Shown: in pieces, positions 25,801 through 39,300 of the stretch
Layout of the letters: the number at the start of each line of letters is the position of its first letter
How positions within the stretch are numbered: position 1 is the stretch's first letter
Assembly: GCA_036874045.1 (NCBI GenBank)
Contig: CM072336.1
Location: forward strand, 8,212,501-8,276,500
DNA from: Cymodocea nodosa
Taxonomy: Eukaryota; Streptophyta; Magnoliopsida; Alismatales; Cymodoceaceae
Length of the DNA: 64,000 nt
Reading direction: 5' to 3'
Notes under the pieces: generated by a model
What the model was told of the DNA's origin: nothing
The model's input: only the letters and a program-made list of their open reading frames with translations
Database searches by the model: none
Position numbers and translations under genes: made by a program

Positions 25801-28800
25801 TATATTTCTTCTCCCCATCCTTGTTAATAGCTTCAACTGCAATGCCATGCTTCAATATTTTCATGAAATTTCTCATAAAGTACCCACCAGGTTTTGTGGC
25901 ATTTGAACTTCAGCTTGATTAACTGCTCATCATTCTTGTCAGTTATTGCACGTCTAATACTCTAGTAGATGTTCTGTTGTTTCATATCCTGGCAATTCTC
26001 TAGTGAACCTCTTCGTTATATGTCTTGAGCTTTAAGATGTGAAAATGAATGTACCTTGTATTCGGCAGCAGATGTATCCTCTATATCATCTTTTGTTGTT
26101 TGCTTTATTATAAAACAAAGCCCATAGAGTTTATTATTGAGGTTTTCATTGCTTGACATGTTTTTTTATTATTGAAAGTAAGGCTGCAATTTCCAAAGTG
26201 CTTTCTTTCCTACTTCAGATATTTGAACATTTGTGCTAATCTGTCAATCAATTAATCTCAGTGACCTAGTTTTCATCTTGTGACTTCAAATCTTTATCAA
26301 TCACATATATGGCATGCTTGACTTATTATACCAGGCTATAGGTTTGTAGGAGCTCATCTGGTCAATATTTCAAAGAAGTTGTTTAGATAGTGCAATGTAC
26401 AATTTCTTATAAAGTACAAGTGATAAGAACAATACGTGCTATGCTAATGGCAAATACTTCATCAACTCTTTCAGTGTTTCATTGCAGGGGTTCAGAAAAG
26501 TTCTGAAATAGTTCTCAAAAAAATGATTCAGATATTGCATCTGCCTGGAGAAGGTAGCCTGCAAGTTCAGCACTGTGTTGGCACCAAGCATCCAATCATA
26601 ACCCCTTGAATAGATCAGGGATATTTTTGTGAAAATAATCACAATTATGTGAAGATCACTCAGGGTTCAAGCTGGATAGGTAGATGGCAACTGCTAACTC
26701 ATCTTGATATTGGCGTATCTTCTGGGGATTGTTCATTAGTGTCTAGTGAATCTCAAGCTCCTCAAGGAGGTTGTGCTATACAATGTAATGATCTTCAACT
26801 GATTGATCACCCTGAGAAATGAAAAAAGCTACTCATATAGCTCGAACACTTTGAAGATACTCTTCTGATGATCATAGATGACCTGTAATGTGTCCTAGAT
26901 TTTCTTGGCTAGATAGAGCATCATGATGCTCTCCATATTGTTGATGAGGTAGGAGACAATAGTTGTATCAACAGCATACCCATCCTCATATGTTGCATTT
27001 GTTGCATCATTGAATGAATATAATATGCTTGATTTCTTTTGAGGGACGATAAACATCTCAAAACTCTATACCCATAGCAAATATTTCTTCCCATTCAATC
27101 GTTCTAAGGTGCCATTAAGGTATTTGATCAATGAATCTGTAGAATTCGTGTATGTTGGTCTGAAAATTGGGCAATCCCAGTCTGATCTGGCAAGAAGTTT
27201 TGATATATTTGATTGAGATGTATATTCATGGTTCAAACCCTCTCGGTTGTTGGAAAGGTCAATTGGAGGTACAACAAGCACGTGAGTAGACAAATCCACA
27301 CACAAATTGATTGAAAAGAAACTATAGTAGCCTGGAACATAATGATAATCAGTGAACACAACAACTACCTCTACAGATCACCTAGGAGGAGGTTGGATTG
27401 CCTCCTAAGCTAGAACAAGCCATTGTGAGGGAGGGGTGGTAGAAGGTGGAGGTCGGTAGGTGGAAATATTGGTGGAGGGGAGGGCAGTGATGCTGTTTTG
27501 CTCTCTTTCTTGGTTGACACCCGTAGAATGGACAACATGGCTAGGAAAGACATTAGGAGGGATTGGATTATTTGGATGGTGGGTGCTAGTGGGTGGTTGG
27601 CGGTGTTGCCTTAGGATTTGAGTTGATGCTCTGGTACCATGTGAGAATAAGGGGTAAATAATGAGTTGTTTCTGTTTAAACAATGGTTATATATATATAG
27701 GGTTTACTAGGTATACGATTTAAATGGATCTAAATGGATACTCAATAACCCAATAACATTATACTAATGTAATAAAATAATAAACTCAATAATCTAAATA
27801 TGAAAATAATAAATCTTCAGTTAAATTATATAAATTTAAATATTTTCTTACAATTTCTAACTGCAAATGCAGTCTAAATATGAAAATAGCATTTAAAGAA
27901 AGTTTAATCTTGATAATGAATCATATCAGCAAATAACATATAAGGAATAAAAAAAACTTAGAGGTTAACATAGACAAGTTGTAAATGTAATATGCATGTA
28001 AATTTGAACATGATCCATTTGGGAAATGGGTTAAATTTGTCGAGCCTATATATGATCCAAATCTAGTTAATGTAATCCTAAATCCATTTATTTAGCATGC
28101 CTGGTTAGAAATTGTCATTTTTAATCATAAAGTAGCTTGTGGTTTAAGTTGCTTTGAACAAGCAGCACTTTGTGGATTGTGTTGGGTTGAGCTGGTTAAA
28201 CTGGCTTGTTGCTTAAATATCTAAGAGATGGATTTACAGTGATAAATCATTTTAGATATGCACCTGGTAGAAATGTGGAATCACATAGCCACTAGCTAAT
28301 ACTTGCTTCCTTGTGCTCCAGGGAGGTTGTCTATAAAATACATATTGTTTTAAACATTCCTGTATGTTGGATTTATCTTTAAACCTTTTGAATGATTTCT
28401 GACATTTATAATTCGCAGCTTTGGTACATCAAAATGAGCAACGTTGTGAGCAAGAAATTCTTGATCTCAAACATGGGCTTGATTCTGGGAGTATTGTTCC
28501 AGATAAATCACTTGTTAGATTCTCTGATGATGCTGTCGATGAGCAGGGCCATTGCATTAGAATTGCAGATGAAAAGGTTGCTCTAGCCCTCCGGGCATAT
28601 GACATGGTAACTTATTGAATCAGTCATCACTCTCCATTGCTCTCGACTTCATCTTTCCACTTTTGCTGATAAATACTTAGTTGAACCGATATGGTAATTT
28701 TAACATTGAATTTCTCAATATAAAAAGGACAAACACTAGTGCCGAAGACTTGTACACCCTTTATCTCTAAAAGTTGTTTCTTAGGAATAGAATTTGTGAC

Positions 28801-30451
28801 CTTTAGAACATAATGAAACAATCTTACTATTGTATCAAGACTTACCATTGTATCAACACTCATCTTTAGGTAACAAAAAAATTTCTTTGTTTATCATGAC
28901 GACATCAATTTAAATAGACATCCCTATAGCCCTATAATAGTTAGTCCAGTTTAATGCATTTTCTCTCAGAAAATGTAAAAAAGAAAGTAAAAGATAAATT
29001 AAAAGAACAACAATTGGAGTTGTAATCTCACTACGTGAGATTGATTATGTGAATCTTTTCTTCCTAATATATCTATTTATTGCCAAATCCTCAATTAAAT
29101 ATATAAATTTAAATCTTTTCTTGCAATTCCTAATAAAGTAATTCTAGGTTTACTTCTACTTCTTTTAATTTCTTCTATACCAATTAAGTCTCCTATTCAA
29201 ACTGATGTATTCTTTGGTCTCTTAAGGATATAAACTAAATCATTTAAGTTGATTTTCTCTGATCTTATTTTTAATAGATGCAATTCCTATCCTACTCTAT
29301 TCTTAATAAAATCATTTTTAAGCATATCTTTTATGGTATTACCATTTATTCATTTAAGCATATGTATCTTAGTAATACTAACTTTTTATATATGGTCATG
29401 CCTTGTAGCCTAATATTTTGAGTCATAAAGTATAAGTAGGAAAATAATAGTTTTATAGAATTTGTCTATTAATTTTAAGTGTATCACATAACATTCCAGA
29501 AGCATTTCTTCATTTCATCCATTGTACTTTAATCCTATGAATAATATCCCCTATAATTTCCCCATTACTACTAATTATTAATCTTAAGTATTTAAAAGTT
29601 CTTGGTTATTTCATCTATAACCAGGACAAATAGATATGGACTTAGGGAGGACCCTTGGTATAAATCTATGTTTATAGAAAATTCCTTAATTTCTCTCTCT
29701 ATGGTTTTAGCACATCCTATGTGTTTAAAAGATAAGTTGAAAGAAGACTGAATAAAAAGTTTTGTAATGTTTATGGGTGCTAGTTCTGATTTATGACTTA
29801 TTATAGGTTGATTCCCAAATTCAAGAGCTTGACCAGTATTTGAGAAAATTTGATGACGTTAAGCAAGGTATTTCTATATGAAGTGAAATTACCTTGAATA
29901 TTGCAATCTCTACACTTCTGATCCTCTTATATTTGAACAATAGAAAAGGAGCATGTGGCCGCTGCTACTGCTGCAGGAACAAGTGCTGTCCATATTGATA
30001 GTGGTACAAGACCTACGAGAGGAAGTGAGAGTGGCAGAGGAGGACGAAAAAAGTGCAACTTCTTTCCCTGCATGCATGTGCATAAAAAATAGTCCATATC
30101 CTGCATATTTTACTTATTTCCTTCCTGCACAGGACACGGTTGGCTCAAATGCCTGTGGAGATGCCAAGTGTGAATTTAGAGTTACCGGTTGACCCTAACG
30201 AACCAACTTACTGCTTCTGCAACCAAGTCAGTTATGGGGAAATGGTTGCTTGTGACAACCCAGATGTATGTATGTAAATTCACCACTTTCCAGTGATTAT
30301 TATATACAATTTATTGACATTCGATCTTTTTTTTGGACAGTGTAAGATAGAATGGTTTCACTTTGGATGTGTTGGGCTGAAAGAGCAACCCAAGGGGAAG
30401 TGGTATTGCTCAAATTGTATTGGGATGCAGAAGCGTAGAAAAGGAAAATGA
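22821..30451 (+). CDS. ING1: ING1-type (Inhibitor of Growth) PHD-finger chromatin protein
   Basis: Nuclear subunit of histone acetyltransferase complexes that reads H3K4me3 through its PHD finger. Seven exons join in phase: 22821-22851, 25439-25510, 28419-28606, 29807-29867, 29944-30052, 30133-30265 and 30341-30451, giving 234 residues, the same length I recall for Arabidopsis ING1. Residues 1-117 form the helical ING N-terminal domain ('MQDLDKSLQ', 'NEQRCEQEI', '[10 protein letters not shown]'). A basic Gly/Arg/Lys stretch (GRGGRKK, ending at residue 154) follows. The PHD finger has ligands C181, C183, C194, C199, H205, C208, C221 and C224. Y180, M191 and W203 sit where ING proteins build the aromatic cage for trimethyl-lysine. 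The tail KRRKGK is a polybasic region. All introns are GT-AG; introns 1 to 3 are 2.6, 2.9 and 1.2 kb and filled with transposon fragments. Confidence 0.95.
23408..23840 (-). mobile_element. RTE-clade LINE, 3' fragment (ING1 intron 1)
   Basis: The minus-strand frame 23555-23821 contains '[18 protein letters not shown]' followed by a basic tail, the C-terminal end of RTE-type LINE polyproteins. Its 3' end at low coordinates has the plant RTE hallmark of a 'cccacatagtggaattatgg'-type phrase followed by a TTG-rich tail (23411-23440 on the opposite strand). 5' truncated, as usual for LINE insertions. Confidence 0.8.
24900..25295. repeat. GCCTAGGCA-rich segment (ING1 intron 1)
   Basis: Several copies of gcctaggca or its variants (for example near 24930, 25170 and 25245) flank AT-rich DNA. 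Such palindromic phrases are common at ends of small plant DNA transposons. No defined boundaries were found. Confidence 0.3.
26640..27758 (-). mobile_element. Copia LTR retrotransposon fragment: LTR, primer site, gag (ING1 intron 2)
   Basis: Reading the minus strand from 27758, a short LTR (27758-27640) is followed directly by a tRNA-Met-type primer site TGGTACCAGAGC (27639-27628). A leader follows, then a broken copia gag: '[17 protein letters not shown]' (about 27110-27060) and '[22 protein letters not shown]' (about 26960-26890). Frame breaks and stops are present. No protease, integrase, reverse transcriptase or second LTR is seen, so the element is truncated after gag. Confidence 0.75.
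27640..27758 (-). repeat. Short LTR (119 bp) of the copia fragment
   Basis: Begins TGTTATTGGG and ends CTCACA on the minus strand (TG...CA ends), contains a TATA-like (at)n run, and abuts the primer-binding site. No partner LTR was found in the window. Confidence 0.6.
28999..29715 (-). mobile_element. RTE-clade LINE, 3' fragment (ING1 intron 3)
   Basis: Minus-strand translation around 29690-29590 gives a broken form of the RTE reverse-transcriptase block '[14 protein letters not shown]'. The low-coordinate end (28999-29060) repeats the RTE 3' terminal phrase seen at 23410-23480. Frames are broken throughout. Confidence 0.75.
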
Positions 30452-33315
30452 GCTACATTTCTAAATATGAGGTTGATGATGGCTAAGTTTCTATGCAAAA
30501 GCGCGTTGGTCAATGGCCTTCCTAGACATTGGAGTTTTTGCGGTCCTCTCTCTTTCCCAGTTACGATTTAAACTGGAAAGCTTTGAAGAAAATGTTTCCT
30601 TCTACCATCTCGGCCTGATAAATGTTTAATGGGTCTAGATCACTGTCTTGGCCTGGGGACGCAATTGACTAAAAGGAAGCTATTCCATGCAGCAGAGGAT
30701 CGTTTGTTTATGGACGATGGCACACAAATGCCTGTGGAAAACAGTAGCTTACACGATACATAACATGTTCGCCAGGCGGTAATTCCAGAAAAAGAGTAGA
30801 AGTTATATAAAGGTTTTGAATCGTGTCGTGCTTGTTCATCTGCATTATTTTCCTAGGCTAGAGGTTGGGATTTGAGTTGAACTTGGCCTTGATTTCATTT
30901 GTGGTCGATTGTTTTGATCCTTGGCATGGACTACATTCGACATCATTCGGGTTTGTGAATCAACGGACGAGAATAAATAGTGGAATACATATCAAAGTTG
31001 TAAGTATATTCTGTGTTCGTATTATGCTCTAATTATTTACCGAACAATTGGTATTGCAGCTAGAGTTGTAGAACACTCATCTTATGGAGTGTGCTTCACC
31101 TTGATGTCATCATCAAAACAAGCAAAATTTATTCTGAGAAGAAGAGTGGGGGTGGAGTTAGAGATGGATGGGATGAAGATTCTAAAGAAATAGGAAACAG
31201 GTTTTAAAAAGTAAAATGAGGAAGAAGGGAAGTAGAAAATTCTTAATTTCAAGAGCTGTAGAGAAGATGGAAGGATAATTTGTTTCTTGAACATCTAAAA
31301 CTAATGGCATGAAGGAAATTCATTAGTTTTGACTCTGACACTTGGAACTCACAAACGAAACTAAAAGTAGATACATGATACTTAGAAAAATGGGGTAGTA
31401 TTTTCACAAGTCCATGCATTTTGGTATACATAAAACCCCTTTTATATTTTATACTTAGACAAATATGTTTGTAATGGGAACATGAGCGTAATATGATTTT
31501 ACTTGATAAAATACATGTTAAACCATATTTTAATCTAAGAACCAACAATCAGTTAGAATTGAACGATTTTTTAATGTTTTGGTTTGATTCAGTTCTTGGG
31601 ATGCGCAGTATTCAATTTCAAAGTTTCTAAAATTAATAGATATGCGTTCCATTATTGGCTACCGTTAGAATCATGCTAAATAGAATGTTGTATAACCCTT
31701 GGGTTGTGTTTATCCACTTTATCATGTTCGGGCATCTAATTTCGACGGTATACCTATTACCAAAATAACCTACTATTACATTCAAAATAGACTAAATAAT
31801 CTAGAGTCTTTACTAAAAAAGGTCACAAGTTCGTTTACATACATACACATATATATATATACTACATATATTTGTAAAGTAGACATCCATTTGGTCTTCC
31901 CTCAACTGCATCCATATAATGATTACATCTGAACCATCCATTTGAAACCACCATTCTACACTAAAACTGCCAACGCAAATGCATTTGGGTTTTCTACACC
32001 CAAACCACCTTTCTCTACAACTTTCCCTGGTGTGCGCGCATTAATCGTTATTCGATAGTTGATCATTAATCGATGATAAAAGCCAATTCAACTTGTATCA
32101 AGTTAGTTAACAATTGATCTTTACTTTGCCAGGTTGATTGGTGGAAATATTTGATGGATGTTTTGGTTAATTAACCCAATTTGATTTACCCATTCAAATA
32201 AAATATGGGCATGCTTTATTCTTTCGTCCATTTCTTTGATGATAATATATATATTCAAATATATTTAGTTGTTAAGCGAAATAATAAAGATGCAAGTCAT
32301 ATTAGTAAAATGATTAATGTAGTCTCTAATCATTAATCAATCAGTATCACTATGGGCAATTAAATGATTAAGCGTCAACTGACCAATTGACTTTTGTTGG
32401 ATTAATAGACAGGTAATTGTTTATTTATCGATCGGGTCTATTAATGAAAGAAATTTTCTCTTCCTACAACGTCTGCTTAGGTTAAGGCCCATCTCCTTCC
32501 TCTCTATTTGATCTTTTGTGGTAGATTTTCTCAAGTTTGTGATAAGTGGTACCAAAACTAACACGAACCGAACCAAGTCCTACAAAGGCAGGTGTCTATT
32601 CATGAAAAAGGGCAATTTGATCAACAAAAAGGCACCCAAATGCTCAAGGTGGATCGTCGATAAAGACGCTGATGTAACAAAATGTGATGGGATTGATACA
32701 AATTATTTGAAGTATAAGACTAAATAATCTTATAATAGTCTCCATACATTGATAGTACAAGACATTATGTGATATTGATATAAGAGCGACGATCTCTCCT
32801 TCCAATCAAACCAATCTTTTACGATAAAATTTTCTAAATCCATAATAATAGGTTGAGAGGTAAAGAAGGATTTGAGATACGTAGAATGATCGGGTTATAC
32901 GACACAGGAGTGGAGGCAGCAGAGGATTGCTTAGGGCTTAGTGCAGAAAAGATGACGGAGAATGTCAAAAGTGAAGACTTTGGGAATGTAGTTACGCAAT
33001 TAGAAGGATTGATGGCTCGGGTGGAAATCGTTCACCATCGTTCGACGTTCTCCACGTCAATTTAACTGTGGAAATCACTCGACACATCAAGTAAGAAATT
33101 CCGTGCTAAAATATTATTATATATCAATACTAAAGCAATAGCACATTATTATATATCGCTTTGGAAAACCACCTTGTGTCGTGGCTACAACCGACGACCA
33201 TGCTTTGCACAACCCTTTTCTTTTATTTACCATTTACATCTGTACATGTCTATTAATAAGCATATTTGCAGGTAAAAAGGAAGGACCACATGGTTTAGCA
33301 CCAAATTTCTACAGC
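30452..33315. other. Intergenic between ING1 and the TLD gene
   Basis: Holds the 3' UTR of ING1 (first several hundred bases) and, at the far end, the 3' UTR of the minus-strand TLD gene. Open frames such as 32518-32727 and 32853-33065 (plus) show no recognisable family. Nothing else was identified. Confidence 0.45.
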
Positions 33316-36300
33316 TTAGCGGTCTTCCCGCTTAACTCTGTTGGGATCCGACACCATATCCATCATCATCTTCTCAGGTGAATCCTCCCACGTTGCAAAA
33401 GTTTTCAAGTCAACCTGTGTAAAACAGAAAAGGTCTGCAGTTTAGATAATGACTTGCGTGCTCCAGAAAGAGAAGATCGCCTCGATACATAAAAGATTCT
33501 TCGGGATCACATTCTTTAAACCGCGGCTGACACTTTTAGTAAAATCTTCTATATTTGCTTACACGAGATTCATGGCACAACTTTCTCAACAAGGATATCC
33601 TGAGCTGATCAAGATGCAAAACTAACTGATAGGTATCACTAACCTTGCGGCGCTGCTCTGAAAAAAGTGACTCTCTTTTTTTGTATGCATCCTGCTGCAG
33701 CTTGGTGTTTTTACCACCTAAGCCCCAAACCTCAACATCTAGAACAGAAGCAGTAGTAGGCAAGAACCCCTGCCTCAAGAAAAATCACATGAGAAACCAT
33801 AACCAAGACAAAAATTGCTGCACTAAGGTTCACACCTTCACGAGTTGCAGAAAATGTAGACGATCAACTTATTGAAGTCAATGCTTAAAGCATATAATCA
33901 AAACATTTTTTTAGATAAAGGCATGGGGATTCTCATTAAATTCCAAGTCATCCAAAATAACAAGAGTCAATGTTCAAAACAATGTTAAAAGAAACAAGCC
34001 TATCTTTGAATCCTATGAGAGATGCCTTTTTTGAGTCCAAGCTCTTCTTTGCACATTGCTCCACTAGTAGAACCCTCTTTAGTGTTTTCCTTGTCTCTAT
34101 TGACAATCATGTTTTTGGCAATAGTCGTCATGCTTCTAAGGTCCCCTCCTATTTCTTGCCTCTTACAGGTTTACACACTCATCACATTCAGGAAAGCTAA
34201 ACTACTTGGCGGATACTTCTTCCATGGCAGTAAGTTCAACTCATCTAACCTTGATCTACCCATTCATATTTGACAAGGTAAATGCACTGTTACAACTAAC
34301 CCATCTCACATTGTCATGTGGTCATCTTCATCCTACTTTTGTTGAGAATCACCTGGAGGTCTTAGAAATATTTCATAGAGATTAACTATTTACCCTTATG
34401 ATGGATTGGAACATTAGCCATAAAACATTTTGATAGCTTCATCAACAGAGACAAAACATTAGTTGTGAAAGAGTTTAGTCAAGCCTATGGAGTTGAATAT
34501 GTTGAAACACTTAATTCCATTTCAGCACTCTTATTGTCTCTGTCAACTAAAACTAAGAACTAGATGTCAAAAATGTTCATCTTCATGGACATTTAGTAAA
34601 GAAGGTTTTTAATGAAACAACCACCTGAATGTGTACTCAATGTGAGATTATGTCAATGTGAGAAGGTTTTTAATCACTTTTAAGCATATCTTTGATGGCT
34701 CAAGAGATCAATTTAAGGTCTCAAAGAAGAGATCCCAACGCAAGGTTTGGAAAGTTTAGTAAGGTTGTTATTACTGGTCTCCAACATTCTATAGTTAATC
34801 ATTCAGTTTTCATCAAAAAGAACAATGAAATATCAGCACTGTCGTTGATGTAGATAAATAGTTAATCATTCAGTTTTTATCAAAAAGAACAATGAAATAT
34901 CATCAGTGTTGTTGATGCAGATAATATCCCTCTGACATGTGGTGGCATGTATTAAAGAGAGTAAGGTATGCTTGAGAAATCATTTTGCCATAAAAGATGA
35001 GAAGGGCAATATATTTTCTAGGCTCTAAATTCACCTCTAGCAAAGGTAGAATGGCACCATCACAAAGAAAATATGTTCTAATCTTACTACAAGGGGCAAG
35101 CTTACAAATAAATTGCCTATGCCAATACATTTTGATAGTCAATCACTCATCTTCATTGGCATAATCTAACCTTTCGTGAGCATATCTAAAACACATTGAA
35201 GTTATTGTCACTATATTAGAAACATGCAATATATTTTCTAGGCTCTAAATTCACCTCTAGCAAAGGTAGAATGCACCATCACAAAGAAAATATGTTCTAA
35301 TCTTACTACAAAGGGCAAGTTTACAAATAAATTGCCTATGCCAATACATTTTGATAGTCAATCACTCATCTTCATTGGCGTAATCTAACCTTTCGTGAGC
35401 ATATCTAAAACACATTGAAGTTATTGTCACTATATTAGAAACATGGCTGTGATAAGGATCAGTACTACCTATCTTCCTATGTTGAAAAAGTTTTCCAACA
35501 TTTTTATCAAAGGATTAAGAAACAAGATTTGAAAGTTTATGTAACAATTTAGATGCATTGAATATACATAGTGAAAAACACGTTCAAAATGCATATAAGA
35601 ACATTTTAAATTATTCATATTTATTAAGTAATGTGTGATTTGAAGGCTAAACGATAGAAAATTAGGAGAATCTTTTATTTTGAATGCAAATGTTAAATAG
35701 AATGTGCATATTACTTAACATACATTTGTAGTTAGGTGGTTAGGATGATATTCTATGGATGCAGGTTTGACTCCTCGGAACAATGAAATTTTTTCTTAGA
35801 CATCTAAGGGTAAAATCGACATTTCACTAAAAGACGAGTCAGATGATGTCAGCAAAGATGCGTTATTCATTTATATGCTTCAAATTAAGGAAAGTGTTAA
35901 TAAAATTATCAAATAAATGAATATCCATATACCAGGTTAGACACTATATTTTTGTGTGATCCCCATTAGCAATAAACTTATTTTTCTTATTTTCATTTCA
36001 GAAAGGATGCTTGAGGATTTCCCCTTTTTTAGGTGAAGAGAGTGGTCGCAAGCATGGGCTCATAGTCTTTTACTTCTCTCTCTCTCTACTCGAGATGCAT
36101 TACTAATGTATGTAATGCCTTTTTTGTGTTTGCCCTTCTGATAATACATTTTTCTGTCTCAAGGGGTATTTGATAGTGATTATTTCAACTAGCATATGAA
36201 AATACGTTAATGTTTTCAGTAATCATTACAAAATGTATTATTCATATGTCAATTTATTTCTATATGCCAAATTAAAAACACTAAAATTTGAACAAAAAAT

Positions 36301-39300
36301 GCTAAACAGAAAAAAGATAACTTTTGTATTTATTTTAAAAATGCCAACTTATTTTAATATGTTGGAATAAAATAATCACCATCAAATAAATCCTCGGTAA
36401 AATTTGTCTCTACCAGTCAATAAAGAGCATCACATTACCATTTGCATAAATTATACTATATCAAGTTCCAATTTCTTTCAACAATGAAATGAGTAGGCTA
36501 ATCCAATTGAATATAACCTCCACCTGATTTGGAATGAGAGAACCATGCTGATAGGTTTTGTCAACTGCATGATGGCGAATTGTAACGGTGGAAAAATCTT
36601 CATCAATAAATATTCTCTCGTTCCCAGGTGTTCCTCCGAATGCAACACCCACAGGCATTGGATGTGGATCATAAACTCTTCCAGCATGATGCAGATGGCA
36701 GTACATGAAGTTTTTCTCTTTTCCTGCTCAAGCAATACGAAGATTGTGATTTATTACCTCCTATAAAAAAAGACAATTCCACATTAAATTGATTGGACAG
36801 AAGAAAATAGCCAAGGAATAAATTTCAGACCGACCACTTGCTGGAAATGCACGAAAAATTGGATTTACTGCAAAGAGGTAACCAGAGCTTCCAAAAAATG
36901 TGTCACGATTGTCAAAACCTTGCCCCATTAGCATGGCAATAATCCATTGTTTACAACCACCACTATCCCCAGAGGAATCGACTGAACTAGCAGCTAGCAA
37001 AATTAGAAGTGGACCATGATATCCTTCAACATTAGACCAGAATCTGCTCAATCCTTTTCCATGTATAGATGATCTGAATACATAAGAAAAAAAATTAGAT
37101 GTCAGCTACAATGGTTAACAAGGAATGGAACTCAAAAATGTGCACAACATTGTTAGTAGTTGGTACAAAGCGTAAGAGGCTGGATATCAACATTTTATCA
37201 GATTAAGAGAATAAAAAATAACAGAATTTTTTGCTTGCATGCCATCAGAAATGCCATAATTCTTGGATGTCATTTTAAATTCATATTTACTTGCATGTTA
37301 TTAAAAAATCTGTGTTATTTTGAAACCCTTGATATATTAACTGCAAGGATATTCTAGTAAGAATAATCACTTTTTAATGATATGCAAGTAAATATGAATT
37401 ATTGAATGATAAATAATGATCAAATATTTTGATGATGCAAGTAAAAGATCCAAAAGAAAATACATAACGCAATTGCATCCGTTTCATTGCCTTCACCTAA
37501 GACTGGGCATGAAATTTTGGATTTCTGAAGCTACATGCTCCCACTAGCACTTCAGGAATATTCTATAATCATTACTAAAACAACTGATAGAAGCATACAA
37601 CACTGTAAATTGTTAGACTATATATTCAATAATTTCAGGCTCAATTAGGAAACCTGAATCTTCAAAAAAAAAGGAAACTTGTTTTTATATCTAGGAACTT
37701 GCTATCAGCAGGAACTACTGGGATCTGAACATGTCATTAGTCACCTTGATTTAATCACTTGGAAATTCCTATCAGCAAGTACTATGAAGTTGTCATCATG
37801 CAACTATAAAATGCATCATGACTGCTATTTTCTGCACTCTTTCCTTCTTGCCAAGATAATCTAAACTATGCTGTTCCAATATCAAGATTTATTCATGCTC
37901 AGATTAAATATCAGATCATGGAAAGGGCATGATAGCTATTACTTGCAAGCTCTTAAGTCACAACAAAGGTTTGACTGACATTTTATGAATTTATTAATGA
38001 ATTATATCATTCTTATTACTTGATGCAAGTCCAAGAAAGAAATATGCGTGTGGGTGGTTGCAAATCAAGAATTCAAAAAAAGGGGATAGCTACCATTACG
38101 TGTATCATATGATTTTCCAAAAGATTGGATCATATTATATATGTAATAGATGCATATGATTTCAGATTAAAAAGATCTCCAATCAGCAGGAAATAACCAA
38201 TAAAAATGGCATTTTTATTTCTAAAACATGGGAAAAAACAATGTTACAGCAATTCAAGAGAGATGATACTGTTTGCTTGTTAAGATCGACAACAATATGC
38301 TATCCTTCTTTCTCCTAGAAGGTACAACACAAGACTGATCTATGGAGAACGAGACACATCAGGTACCCCCTTGCAAGTATATTATCAATGACAACTAGAA
38401 GCCAATCCTTACCAAACCTCCCCCATCTATAGATTTGCCTCCCTTAAACTTTGATCTCCTTATTATACTTTGATAAGGATAAATGATCTATCACTGTGAT
38501 TGCCCTCCGGCGAAGTGATATGGCTCAAGGTCAACTGGGCCTGGTCATCCAGGTTGATCTGCTTGAACTGGATTAGGTGACTCTTTGACTTTGGTTGCCT
38601 TTATTGATCTCAAACTGGACATGGTGGCTGCTCTTTCTTTGCAGACATCTAAGCCATCCTATTGAGTAAAGATTGAGGCATCTAATTAAAATTACAGAAA
38701 ATCAATTTAGATTTATGCTGAATAGCTTGATAATAGAAACTATTCATTTGCTCAGAAAAATAACAGAAAATTTTAGAATTAATAAAACGAACCTTCACAT
38801 GGTTTTCATTGATTTAGAGAAAATTTATGATAGAATAGCTAAAAATCTATTTTAGTAGGTATTAGAAAGAAAAAGAATACCTATAGGATATATTGATATT
38901 ATAAAGAACATATATGAAAGAACAGTGTTAAAACCACAAGAAGAAAAAATAAGGAATTTCTAATAAACATAAGCATACACCAAGGGTCCTCTCTAAGTCA
39001 AGACCTATCTGTCTTAATTATAGATGAAATACCTAAGAAAACTTAAGAAAAAATACCCTAATGTATGCTATTTGTTGATAACATAATTTTGATTGACCAA
39101 AGTAAGGTAGAAAATAGTTATAAACTAGAATTATGAAGAGATAGTGAGTCCAAAGGATTTAGACTGAGTACATCAAAAACTAAATATAAGAAATGTAAGC
39201 TCAACAAAAATAAAATAATGATAAAGGTATATAAATACATAATCATGAGATTCATAAAATTAAGACTTTTAAATACTTAGGATTTATAATAAGAAGCAAT

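Larger units (their letters stand above)
33990..35560 (+). mobile_element. Copia retrotransposon remnant, reverse transcriptase to RNase H (TLD intron 5)
   Basis: Broken plus-strand translation follows the copia pol order. About 34470-34640 corresponds to 'YGV.Y.ETF' and 'D..N.FLHG' of the reverse transcriptase, followed by 'QPP'. About 34720-34860 corresponds to 'W..KFS.V' and 'DHSVF'. About 35110-35215 and its duplicate correspond to the 'H.E...HYIR' RNase H end, and about 35490-35510 to 'FTKAL'. Many stops are present. It lies opposite to the host gene. Confidence 0.7.
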
